Below the pieces are notes generated by a model. The model was not told the DNA's origin and ran no database searches. It saw only the letters and a list, made by a program, of their open reading frames with translations. Position numbers and translations under genes: made by a program. Below, in pieces: positions 14,642 to 20,904 of a stretch of 22,070 nt of DNA. How positions within the stretch are numbered: the first letter of the stretch is position 1; the number at the start of each line of letters is the position of its first letter. The stretch is from a virus. The stretch is taken from positions 1-22,070 of the IMG/VR virus record IMGVR_UViG_3300018416_000133. One strand, given 5' to 3'.

Positions 14642-14855
14642 TTATCGCCTCCACATTAATTTGACAGTTGAGAGCCTCAGCCCAACAATACAAATTAAAT
14701 GCCGTTGGCTTTCTGTTTCCAGTTTCCCATTTCGCCACAAGACCAGTGGCACACCCTATTATATGATCTAATTCATTCTGTGAAATATTTAGCTCATATC
14801 TTCGGGACGTAAACTGATTAATTAAGTTTTGAATCCATTGTTGTTCTTTGTTCAT
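14622..14855 (-). CDS. Cro/CI-type HTH regulator, 77 aa
   Basis: The start is set at ATG 14855 (MNKEQQWIQ), with GAGGTG 5 bases ahead; the in-frame ATG at 14870 lacks a ribosome site. A helix-turn-helix core spans about residues 22-60: LNISQNELDHIIGCATGLVA, then KWETGNRKPTAFNLYCWAEA. It has no long extra domain, so it is likely a Cro-like or small repressor. The adjacent operator-like repeats at 14880 and 14922 are good candidates for its targets. It is co-transcribed with the RuvC-like gene. Confidence 0.8.
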   Translation of the reverse strand: MNKEQQWIQNLINQFTSRRYELNISQNELDHIIGCATGLVAKWETGNRKPTAFNLYCWAEALNCQINVEAINDNSRH

Positions 14856-14879
14856 ATCACACCTCGTCATGTGAATATG

Positions 14880-14937
14880 ACTAGTTATCTAGTTGCTTAT
14901 CAATAGCACTTGACTTCTATAACTAAATAACTAATCT
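14880..14937. promoter_or_regulatory. Divergent promoter region with two operator-like repeats
   Basis: An inverted copy of ACTAGATAACTAGT lies at 14880-14893 and a near-copy ACTAAATAACTAAT at 14922-14935. A rightward promoter fits TTGACT (14910-14915), 16-base spacer, TAATCT (14932-14937), and the second site lies across its spacer and -10. On the other strand TTGATA (14898-14903) may be a -35 for the leftward HTH-RuvC pair, with the first site in its spacer. The -10 there is weak. The same word recurs at 16140. Confidence 0.65.
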
Positions 14938-14966
14938 AAACAAGTTAATTAATGGAGGTGCAACCC

Positions 14967-15545
14967 ATGACATTTAACGAATTTGATTATAAAGCTTATC
15001 CAACTGAACTAAAAATGTTCAGGGCAACTATATTAAAAGCTAAAATGATGCAAAGCCAATTAGGTCGTCATAGAAGAGGTCATAAATGGCTTGCATATGT
15101 TAACTCAACAAGAACTAGATATAATTTTGCCACATGGCTAATACACGCATTTTATGCTGATAGAAATATAACTGCTGCTATAGTATGTATGGAACTGGGT
15201 TGTAGCCGTAAAGCAATAGATGAAATGGTCAATGATTGGGAAGCAGAAGGCTGGCTTTATAAAGAAAAAGGTACTGGTAGTCATTCCCAAAAATACTATT
15301 TACACGTATCACAAGAAGTTCTTAATATCAATGATGAATGGTTCGAATGGTACGAAGAAGAAATAATGAAACTTATTGGCAAAGCTTACGATTATTACAT
15401 ACAAAGTAAAAATAATATACAAGACATGAAATCAAAATCAGAATTTAATAGTAGTGACAATGCGAACTTAAGTGGTATTGATGATAAAGTAACTTCTTTT
15501 ATTCTAGATAGTTCTAGGAAACGAAGAAGCAAAGGGAACACATAA
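14967..15545 (+). CDS. Winged-helix-like DNA-binding protein, 192 aa
   Basis: I use ATG 14967 because GGAGGTG is 7 bases before it; the in-frame ATG at 14952 overlaps that ribosome site. A helix-turn-helix-like segment (about residues 68-102: NITAAIVCMELGCSRKAIDE, then MVNDWEAEGWLYKEKG) resembles winged-helix DNA-binding proteins. The first part is basic (QLGRHRRGHKWLAY). The tail is low complexity and ends basic (SSRKRRSKGNT). It could be a replication initiator or transcriptional regulator. Transcribed from the repeat-flanked promoter and just before the S24-like repressor, it is probably part of the switch. Confidence 0.65.
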   Translation: MTFNEFDYKAYPTELKMFRATILKAKMMQSQLGRHRRGHKWLAYVNSTRTRYNFATWLIHAFYADRNITAAIVCMELGCSRKAIDEMVNDWEAEGWLYKEKGTGSHSQKYYLHVSQEVLNINDEWFEWYEEEIMKLIGKAYDYYIQSKNNIQDMKSKSEFNSSDNANLSGIDDKVTSFILDSSRKRRSKGNT

Positions 15546-15554
15546 GAGATAACA

Positions 15555-16121
15555 ATGTCAGATACTATTGGTGCAGTACATGACTGGGTAACCACTACAC
15601 TCAAAGCCAAGGGCTGGAGTGCTAGAAAATGGGCTTTAGATAGTGGAGTAGCTCCGTCTACTCTACAAAGGTTTATAGCAGAAAAACCCTGGTGCTTATC
15701 ACAAACAGTAATATCTAAATTAGCATTGACTAGTAAATCTTATCCTAATGTTAATCCCAAAATTTTTGTTTCCAAGGTTAAAACTTTACCAGTAATGGTA
15801 TTTAAAAAAGGTGCGTTAATGGAAACAACTGAAACAATAGTCACAACACAAGATATATCTCCAAAAGCTTTTGTTATTCCTGTTCAATGGAACACTATGG
15901 ATTTAGCAGGCTATTTTGTTGGCGATAGAATTGTTGTCGACCCTGACATAAAGCCAACAGACGGCAAAACTGTTCTTATACAATATAAAAACAAAATACA
16001 GATTATGGAATATAGAACACCTTACTTATTGCATAGATCATCAGATAAAAGCCAAAAGGAAATTGATATAGGCTTAGTTGATATAATGGGAGTTGTTGTT
16101 CAATTAATCCGTACTGTGTAA
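15555..16121 (+). CDS. CI/LexA-like repressor with S24-type C-terminus
   Basis: 188 residues: an N-terminal helix-turn-helix (about 10-45: DWVTTTLKAKGWSARKWALD, then SGVAPSTLQRFI), a linker, and an S24 peptidase-like domain recognised by IPVQWNTMDLAGYFVGDRIV and the VVDP that follows. Compared by eye with the usual SM and VKRL motifs, the catalytic Ser appears replaced by Thr (T114) and the Lys by Met (M151). Self-cleavage is therefore doubtful. It is the best candidate for the lysogeny repressor and probably binds the ACTAGATAACTAGT-type sites. The last gene before a fresh operator/promoter at 16133. Confidence 0.75.
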   Translation: MSDTIGAVHDWVTTTLKAKGWSARKWALDSGVAPSTLQRFIAEKPWCLSQTVISKLALTSKSYPNVNPKIFVSKVKTLPVMVFKKGALMETTETIVTTQDISPKAFVIPVQWNTMDLAGYFVGDRIVVDPDIKPTDGKTVLIQYKNKIQIMEYRTPYLLHRSSDKSQKEIDIGLVDIMGVVVQLIRTV

Positions 16122-16132
16122 AAAAATTTAAT

Positions 16133-16153
16133 TATAATGACTAGATAACTAGT
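16133..16153 (+). promoter_or_regulatory. Promoter -10 with overlapping operator for the recombination/integration operon
   Basis: A consensus TATAAT (16133-16138) is followed directly by ACTAGATAACTAGT (16140-16153), which covers the expected transcription start. GGAGGTG and ATG 16169 follow. No good -35 is visible, so activation or a weak promoter is likely. A repressor bound here would block the genes at 16169-19110. Confidence 0.7.
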
Positions 16154-16168
16154 TAATGGAGGTGTAAA

Positions 16169-16435
16169 ATGTATAGAATGACTAGAAAAGACTTCAAATG
16201 GTTTGCAGAGGAAATTGCTCCAATGATTTATCAAACAGACATGGAAGACTTTGCAAAGGCTGTCAAAGCCAAATCACGTAATAGTATATTCAACATGGAG
16301 CTGTTCTTGGAAGTAGCAAAACTATCTTGGGAAGGTCGCAATAGTCCTCATGCACAAGAGAACTGGTTAGCTAACGACTTAGACAGACAATATCAGGAAG
16401 GTAAAGATCATGGCACTCACACAAAAGCAGCTTAG
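16169..16435 (+). CDS. Hypothetical protein, 88 aa, first gene of recombination operon
   Basis: A strong GGAGGTGTAAA ribosome site precedes ATG 16169. The protein (MYRMTRKDFKWFAEEIAPMI start) is charged and helical, with no membrane span and no recognised domain. The last 26 nt overlap the start of the YqaJ gene, whose ribosome site is inside it. Placed first in an operon with exonuclease and annealing protein, it may regulate or assist recombination, as small proteins in Red-type operons do, but no homology supports that. Confidence 0.6.
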   Translation: MYRMTRKDFKWFAEEIAPMIYQTDMEDFAKAVKAKSRNSIFNMELFLEVAKLSWEGRNSPHAQENWLANDLDRQYQEGKDHGTHTKAA

Positions 16436-17270
16436 TGAACGTAAAAACTTTATAGGCTCATCAGAAGCTAAGATTATAGCCAATGGCTCATTCGATGAAT
16501 GGGCAAAGCTCATATCAGAAAAGAAAGGTGAGCAAGAACGTCTTGTTACCAAGCAATTACAGTTTCTCTTTGACACTGGTAATTACATGGAGCCGTTTGT
16601 CCTGGATAATTTTGCCCATATCACAGACCTCAAAGTAGGTGGTAGAGGATCAGGTAAAACTATAGATCATGAAGGTGTTCCTATACACTCAACCTATGAT
16701 GCTATTGCCTCAGATGGCAATCCTGTAGAAGCTAAAACTCATTTTGGCTTTATGTCTATGGACGAGTTATGTGACCTTTATGCTCCACAATGTCAGCATC
16801 ATATGCATACAAGAGCCAAAGATTATTGCTACATTGTAGTATTTTTCGGTGTTCATTGTCGTATGGAATACAGAAAATTACAAAGAGATGATGCATGGCT
16901 AAAAATGTATCTAGATCAATGTAAACAGTTTTGGCATTGGTACACAAAAGACATTATGCCTGATGCCTTTGAAATGCTTCCTCCAGTCGATTGGACAGAT
17001 CAAATTACAATCAATATGTCTGACCTAGAATATTGGGACAATAAGATGCAATCTGAAATGAATCTTAATGCTCAAGACATCATAGAAGCTTCAAAAGCCA
17101 ATAAGATAGCTGACCTTGCTAAAACAGAAATCAAACATTATTTACCTGCAAATTGTCGCAAGATGGTCTTGGATTTGTCGGGTAATCTACTAGGCGACAA
17201 GATAATCGTATCTCGTAGCAAGACCAATACTATCACACTTAAACATCAACCAAAAAAGGAAGAAAAATAA
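16410..17270 (+). CDS. YqaJ-family exonuclease
   Basis: 286 residues, lambda-exonuclease-like PD-(D/E)xK fold. Visible motifs in order: IGSSEAKIIANGSF (15-28), TGNYMEPFVLDNF (56-68), STYDAIASDGNPVEAKTHFG (94-113) with D97 and E107-x-K109 as likely metal-binding and catalytic residues, then YAPQCQHHMHTRAKDY. Degrades one strand of double-stranded DNA to make single-stranded overhangs for its partner, the Sak3-like annealing protein encoded directly downstream (TAATG overlap). AGGAAGG precedes the start ATG 16410. Confidence 0.88.
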   Translation: MALTQKQLSERKNFIGSSEAKIIANGSFDEWAKLISEKKGEQERLVTKQLQFLFDTGNYMEPFVLDNFAHITDLKVGGRGSGKTIDHEGVPIHSTYDAIASDGNPVEAKTHFGFMSMDELCDLYAPQCQHHMHTRAKDYCYIVVFFGVHCRMEYRKLQRDDAWLKMYLDQCKQFWHWYTKDIMPDAFEMLPPVDWTDQITINMSDLEYWDNKMQSEMNLNAQDIIEASKANKIADLAKTEIKHYLPANCRKMVLDLSGNLLGDKIIVSRSKTNTITLKHQPKKEEK

Positions 17271-17905
17271 TGACTACAAAAAACTCAGCTAAATCGGTAT
17301 GGGAAACATTGTCAGAAATCGACGTGTCTAATCACATAGAAAAGAAAGGTCAGTTCAGCTACGTATCGTGGGCTTGGGCATGGGCTTTAGTTAAGCAACA
17401 TTACCCAACTGCGACATTTGAAAAGCATACATTCAATGATAATCAAAACAATGTATTACCTTTCATGCGTGACTCACTTACATTTACTTATGTATCTGTA
17501 TCTGTGACAATCGATGGTATTGTTCAGTCAGAAATCTATCCAGTATTAGGCAACAGGAACGAGCCACTAAAGGCTGCAACTTCCTTCCAGGTCAACACGG
17601 CTTTGCAAAGAGGTCTTGTTAAATGCTTGGCTTATCACGGACTAGGCACTTCTATATATGCTGGTGAGGATTTACCAGTCATGGATAAAGAGTATGAAAT
17701 CAAGAAAGCCACTAAGGATCAACAAGATCATGAGCATTATCAACGTATAGATTCTGCACTAGCAAGTTGCAAAGACAAAGATGAGCTTATAGCTGCTTGG
17801 AAAGATGAAGCACCTACAATAGCTAAGTTAGACAACAAGGTTGTGACAAAGCTACAAGGTCATTACAAGCAATACCTTAATCAGCTCAAAGCAAAAGCTG
17901 CTTAA
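17270..17905 (+). CDS. Sak3-type (DUF1071) single-strand annealing protein
   Basis: 211 residues. The family signature is clear: VWETLSEIDVSNHIEKKGQF, then SYVSWAWAWALVKQHYPTAT, then VTIDGIVQSEIYPVLGN, then FQVNTALQRGLVKCLAYHGL and IYAGEDLP. Sak3 proteins anneal complementary single strands and pair with YqaJ exonucleases, as with Red beta and exo in lambda. It starts inside the exonuclease stop codon (TAATG), so the pair is translationally coupled. The C-terminus is a charged helix ending in KAKAA. Confidence 0.9.
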   Translation: MTTKNSAKSVWETLSEIDVSNHIEKKGQFSYVSWAWAWALVKQHYPTATFEKHTFNDNQNNVLPFMRDSLTFTYVSVSVTIDGIVQSEIYPVLGNRNEPLKAATSFQVNTALQRGLVKCLAYHGLGTSIYAGEDLPVMDKEYEIKKATKDQQDHEHYQRIDSALASCKDKDELIAAWKDEAPTIAKLDNKVVTKLQGHYKQYLNQLKAKAA

Positions 17906-18244
17906 ATGGAGAAACGCTATCCATTAGCATATCTCCTAGAAACTTTCTGTGGTTTAAGTTCTACAAATGGGAACTTAAATCGCTGGAAAGCTTTACTTAG
18001 AAAATCGACTGTGCCAATAATTCTAGATAGTGGTAATTGGCTAATTAAAGAAAAAGACTTTTATAATTTCTTGAAGGACAGGGAACATTGCTTCAGGTTA
18101 GAAAAAGAAAAGACAGTCCGTACTTCCAAATCAAGGGAACAATACAGTTACCCAATGGGACTTTCAGAGTCAGACAATCTTCAGGAACTTCTGACATCAA
18201 AGAAGCAGAACTTATTGCACTTAAAATCCATAAAGAAGTATTAG
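17906..18244 (+). CDS. Candidate excisionase-type protein, 112 aa
   Basis: ATG 17906 begins right after the Sak3 stop. The N-terminal half (MEKRYPLAYLLETFCGLSST, then a GNLNRWKALLRKSTVPII and GNWLIKEKDFYNFLKDRE block) looks like a small helix-turn-helix or excisionase-type DNA-binding protein. The last 157 nt overlap the integrase in another frame, and that part looks much less protein-like, so the real protein may rely mostly on the first 60-70 residues. Position just before int is classic for xis. No clear family match. Confidence 0.5.
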   Translation: MEKRYPLAYLLETFCGLSSTNGNLNRWKALLRKSTVPIILDSGNWLIKEKDFYNFLKDREHCFRLEKEKTVRTSKSREQYSYPMGLSESDNLQELLTSKKQNLLHLKSIKKY

Positions 18245-19110
18245 ACAAGTATCATGGAAAGGGACACTCCCCAAACTATAGCTTTAGAGATGCTACGATT
18301 GATTACGTCAATTCAAAAGAGTACATCGATGACTCAGAGCAAGGAAGAATACGATTTCTCAATAAGCATTTCGGGGATACCAGCCTTACTGACATTAACA
18401 ATGGAATGTTCGTTTCCATACTTGATCGAACTAAGCCAAGAATCAAACCTGGATATTACAATAGAATCAGAAACCAACTCCAATCAATTAGAAAATACGG
18501 ACTCCAGCAAATTGGAGATGGGCAAAATATTACACTTCCCAAAATCTACCAAAGAAAAGTAGAAAAGAAAAAACCCGTATTCCTTACATATCTAGAACAG
18601 GAAGCATTAATCAATGAGTTTAACCCCATTCTCAAACCACTTATCATTTTCCTTTGCTATACAGGAGCTAGGGTTGGTGAAGCCGTTAGCCTATTATGGG
18701 AAAACGTCGATATGGATAAACGCCGAATCATATTCTGGAAAACCAAGAACGGTGATTTTAGGTCTATCCCAATGCATAACAGGATTTATGAAAGCCTACG
18801 TGGTATCAACAGAGAACGAACAGGTCCAGTATTTCTCTCAACAAAGCTCAAGCCTTTCTCATATCTCACTAACAGAAACACTAAGCCTCTGGACAAAACT
18901 CATACAAACGCTGTCAAAAGAGCCTTTGGTGGTACAAAAAGATTCACAGTACATAACTGGAGATCACATTGGGCATCAACACATGCTTTAATTGGTATTA
19001 ATGATAAGAAGCTAATGGCTCTTGGTGGTTGGAATGATCCTAGATCAGTATCAGCTTATGTAAATCTAAACCCAGATCAGCTTATGAACGACATTAACAA
19101 AATGAAATAA
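18088..19110 (+). CDS. int: Tyrosine integrase
   Basis: 340 residues from TTG 18088, with AAGGACAGGG upstream; the frame has no Met start and is closed by TAA at 18064-18066. An N-terminal arm-binding and core-binding part is followed by the catalytic domain. R195 is in YTGARVGEAV, Lys in WKTKNGD (K218 or K220), H289-x-x-R292 in VHNWRSH, W315 in GGW and Y324 in SVSAYVNL: a full active-site set. It catalyses integration at the attP core located 120-190 bp downstream. It overlaps the upstream excisionase candidate by 157 nt. Confidence 0.92.
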   Translation: MLQVRKRKDSPYFQIKGTIQLPNGTFRVRQSSGTSDIKEAELIALKIHKEVLDKYHGKGHSPNYSFRDATIDYVNSKEYIDDSEQGRIRFLNKHFGDTSLTDINNGMFVSILDRTKPRIKPGYYNRIRNQLQSIRKYGLQQIGDGQNITLPKIYQRKVEKKKPVFLTYLEQEALINEFNPILKPLIIFLCYTGARVGEAVSLLWENVDMDKRRIIFWKTKNGDFRSIPMHNRIYESLRGINRERTGPVFLSTKLKPFSYLTNRNTKPLDKTHTNAVKRAFGGTKRFTVHNWRSHWASTHALIGINDKKLMALGGWNDPRSVSAYVNLNPDQLMNDINKMK

Positions 19111-19119
19111 CCCTCACAA

Positions 19120-19134
19120 CAGTAGTGGGAAAAG
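19120..19134 (+). repeat. Left arm of an inverted repeat flanking attP
   Basis: CAGTAGTGGGAAAAG at 19120-19134 is inverted at 19346-19361 as CTTTTCCCCACTACTG, one extra C. A second inverted pair is AAATATGTTT at 19138-19147 and AAACATATTT at 19388-19397. They bracket the att core and may be integrase- or Xis-binding sites. Confidence 0.6.
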
Positions 19135-19165
19135 AATAAATATGTTTATACTAAAATAAGTCTTG

Positions 19166-19183
19166 TGGCACAGAATTGGCACA
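19166..19183 (+). repeat. Integrase arm-site candidate, left pair
   Basis: TGGCACA occurs twice, spaced 11 bp (starts 19166 and 19177). The same doublet, spaced 12 bp, lies at 19439-19457 on the other side of the att core. Paired direct repeats flanking an att core are the usual arrangement of integrase arm sites. Confidence 0.65.
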
Positions 19184-19194
19184 AAAAGAGAATA

Positions 19195-19206
19195 ACTAGA
19201 TAATTA
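19195..19206 (+). promoter_or_regulatory. Operator-like site near attP
   Basis: ACTAGATAATTA differs by one base from the first 12 bases of the operator word at 16140. A further copy, CTAGATAACTA, lies at 19379-19389. A regulator or Xis may bind here to influence integration. The short length leaves chance possible. Confidence 0.45.
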
Positions 19207-19227
19207 CACTATCTTAATCAAGGGTGG

Positions 19228-19295
19228 AAGCTAAACATGAAAGCAATAAGAAGACCGTGTAGAGGTCAGGGGTTCGAGCCCCCTTAGCTCCACCA
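19228..19295 (+). other. attP core: copy of the 3' end of a tmRNA (ssrA) gene
   Basis: The T-arm AGGGG, loop TTCGAGC, CCCCT (19268-19284) is followed by a TAGCTCC acceptor strand (19285-19291), A and CCA (19293-19295). A GACC/GGTC hairpin with a seven-base loop precedes the T-arm, and further upstream CTAAACATG resembles the CTAAGCATG of tmRNA. The preceding bases do not form a tRNA anticodon arm, so tmRNA fits better than tRNA-Ala, although the T-arm/acceptor alone would fit either. There is no complete tmRNA gene here. Confidence 0.75.
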
Positions 19296-19438
19296 ATTCC
19301 CAAAAAAAAAGACCATAATGTTAGGCGATCTAACACTTACAGCCTCTTTTCCCCACTACTGCCGAGTTGGGCAATACCTAGATAACTAAACATATTTGTA
19401 CGATTATGATCAATTCACATTGCTAATGCCGATATTTT

Positions 19439-19457
19439 TGGCACAGAAATTGGCACA
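19439..19457 (+). repeat. Integrase arm-site candidate, right pair
   Basis: TGGCACA starts at 19439 and 19451 with GAAAT between. It matches the left pair at 19166-19183 except for one extra A in the spacer. Confidence 0.65.
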
Positions 19458-19477
19458 GTTTATGTGAATGGAAAAAT

Positions 19478-19511
19478 AAAGGGACAGCCTTAACATAAAA
19501 ACTGTCCCTTT
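19478..19511 (-). terminator. Possible terminator in the attP region
   Basis: AAAGGGACAG pairs perfectly with CTGTCCCTTT (10 bp, 14-base loop). Read leftward it is followed by ATTTTTCC, so it could end leftward transcripts coming from the lysis genes. Read rightward there is no T-run. Confidence 0.5.
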
Positions 19512-19559
19512 GAAGGTGCAATTTTACATTAATCTATTTAAATAACAGGAGGTATTCAC

Positions 19560-19823
19560 ATGAAGGACTTTAATTATTGTAAAGAATGTGGGGAAAAACT
19601 AAAAGAAGTAAAAATAACAAGAACTAAACCTTTATCTTGCTCTAATTGCAGAGGTAATTCTCAAAACCATGCATTTAGACAAATAATGAAAGAATGTGCA
19701 GAGATGTCTCAAGAAGAAGAAGGTAGGTTTGAAGACATTGAACATGATCCTGAAGAAAGAATAATGATGAGATCAAGAGCTACGAATCATATAGGAGTTA
19801 GAAGTAGTTTAAATAACTTTTAA
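19560..19823 (+). CDS. Zinc-ribbon protein, 87 aa
   Basis: A strong ACAGGAGGTATTCAC ribosome site precedes ATG 19560. Two CxxC pairs, C7/C10 (YCKECGE) and C27/C30 (SCSNCRG), form a zinc ribbon. The rest is charged and helical (MKECAEMSQEEEGRFEDIEH). It lies on the strand opposite to the lysis genes, overlaps the end of the endolysin by 15 nt, and would be at the prophage end after integration. Expression from the lysogen is plausible; the role is unknown. Confidence 0.7.
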   Translation: MKDFNYCKECGEKLKEVKITRTKPLSCSNCRGNSQNHAFRQIMKECAEMSQEEEGRFEDIEHDPEERIMMRSRATNHIGVRSSLNNF

Positions 19824-20333
19824 CATCTCTATTGCAGTCTTACGTGTCTCATAACATCTCTTATCCCAACCTTTACCAAACGTATCGTAGGTTTTTAATG
19901 TTCTGTAAAAGTTTGATCTTTGAGATGTGTAGGTTTCTATAACACCTTTAACTGTAGTAGGGTAAGCATCAATAGCTGACAATGTACCTGATCCTATAAT
20001 GCCATCTACAGATGTGTTAAGAAAACCTTGTAATACTTTAGAAGCTCTAGATACACCAGCATTAACTGCAAAATCAAATACACACCAATCAAGACCACTA
20101 GGCAAATCATCGCCTCTTACTTTATCCCAGTACTTTCTTTTATATATATCGCCTACTGCCTCTAATGGCATATCCTTAACTTCTTGCTTAGTACATTCTC
20201 TACCAAGATAAGCTTCATATACCTTTTTAGTTACACCATAGTTAGTAGCTCCTCCTGGGTCTTTAGGGTGATCTACATAACCTCCTTCATGCTTTAGAAC
20301 TAACTCTAATGCTTTGTCAAAGTTACCTATCAT
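19809..20333 (-). CDS. Endolysin, GH108-type N-acetylmuramidase
   Basis: The start is placed at ATG 20333, overlapping the holin stop (ATGA); a longer frame from 20405 would run into the holin gene. The 174-residue product has the GH108 hallmark near its start, LKHEGGYVDHPKDPGGATNY then GVT, with E16 the likely catalytic acid. A second conserved part is DWCVFDFAVNAGVSRASKVL, followed by the usual peptidoglycan-binding-like end. It cleaves the glycan backbone in the cell wall at lysis. No signal peptide is visible, so holin is needed for export. Confidence 0.9.
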   Translation of the reverse strand: MIGNFDKALELVLKHEGGYVDHPKDPGGATNYGVTKKVYEAYLGRECTKQEVKDMPLEAVGDIYKRKYWDKVRGDDLPSGLDWCVFDFAVNAGVSRASKVLQGFLNTSVDGIIGSGTLSAIDAYPTTVKGVIETYTSQRSNFYRTLKTYDTFGKGWDKRCYETRKTAIEMLKVI

Positions 20334-20695
20334 TTCTTTAACTTTGCTATAGATTTTAGCCCAAAGCTTGCAGCTATTGAGGCCAAAATCCCGTAACTTA
20401 ACCACTCAGGACAATCTTCTCTTAAAAACTTAAAACCTTCAGATATATATGGTTGTAGTGCTGGAACAAAACACCCAAAAATTAGAGCTATAAAGCAAAT
20501 AGTCCATGCTTCGTCTTTCCAGCTATTAGCAGAAGCATCCATAGCTTTTTCTTCCCATGTACCATCTTGCTCAACACGTTTAACTTGTGCTTGTACTTTT
20601 GCAACTTCTAATTGTTGTTTAGCCTTGGCTTTCTCTTGCTTACCTTCAAGCCAAGTCGTAGCTATGCTAGTCAATGGTCCTAATAATTGTATCAT
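20330..20695 (-). CDS. Holin, 3TM-family type
   Basis: 121 residues. The N-terminal part is amphipathic and charged (EGKQEKAKAKQQLEVAKVQA); C-terminal hydrophobic spans lie around residues 65-84 (WTICFIALIFGCFVPALQPY) and 98-114 (WLSYGILASIAASFGLK). The order and the AKVQAQVKRVEQDGTWEEKA section match phage holins of the Holin_3TMs type. It permeabilises the inner membrane to release the endolysin encoded directly downstream. The basic tail KLKK is typical. Confidence 0.8.
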   Translation of the reverse strand: MIQLLGPLTSIATTWLEGKQEKAKAKQQLEVAKVQAQVKRVEQDGTWEEKAMDASANSWKDEAWTICFIALIFGCFVPALQPYISEGFKFLREDCPEWLSYGILASIAASFGLKSIAKLKK

Positions 20696-20904
20696 TACTT
20701 ATCTCCGTTGTGTTCATGACCCATCCATATTCCAAATACACCTGTCATCACACCCATAACGACTGATACAAAAGCTGATTGAGCAGCAGTAGGTGCATCT
20801 AAATCCATAAACCATTCAGCACACCTCCAAGACATAACAGTAGAAGCTAACATCATGCATCTTGGTAATATCTTCCATCTAAGGAATTGCTCTACTGATA
20901 CCAT
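20695..20904 (-). CDS. Small membrane protein in lysis cassette, 69 aa
   Basis: ATG 20904 overlaps the stop of the upstream gene (TAATG), and the stop at 20695 touches the holin start. It starts MVSVEQFLRWKILPRCMMLA, with a hydrophobic N-terminal part at about 9-30 and a second span at about 43-61 (AFVSVVMGVMTGVFGIWMG). I recall similar proteins next to phage lysis genes. It may be a holin partner or antiholin, but the sequence gives only topology and position. Confidence 0.65.
   Translation of the reverse strand: MVSVEQFLRWKILPRCMMLASTVMSWRCAEWFMDLDAPTAAQSAFVSVVMGVMTGVFGIWMGHEHNGDK

Larger units (their letters stand above)
19111..19559. other. attP region, about 450 bp, no gene
   Basis: No credible ORF is present. 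It holds the att core, paired TGGCACA repeats, two inverted repeats, operator-like sites, a GTTAG/CTAAC hairpin (19320-19334), and an AAAGGGACAG/CTGTCCCTTT stem (19478-19511). After integration, the integrase end and the zinc-ribbon/lysis end would lie at opposite prophage ends. Confidence 0.75.

Noticed and set aside
18254-18991. Two + frames inside int (102 and 125 codons)
   Set aside because: They are out-of-frame shadows of the integrase; the catalytic residues are in the 18088 frame only.
19228-19295. Complete tRNA-Ala gene
   Set aside because: T-arm, acceptor and CCA fit, but the bases before them cannot form a D-arm or paired anticodon stem.
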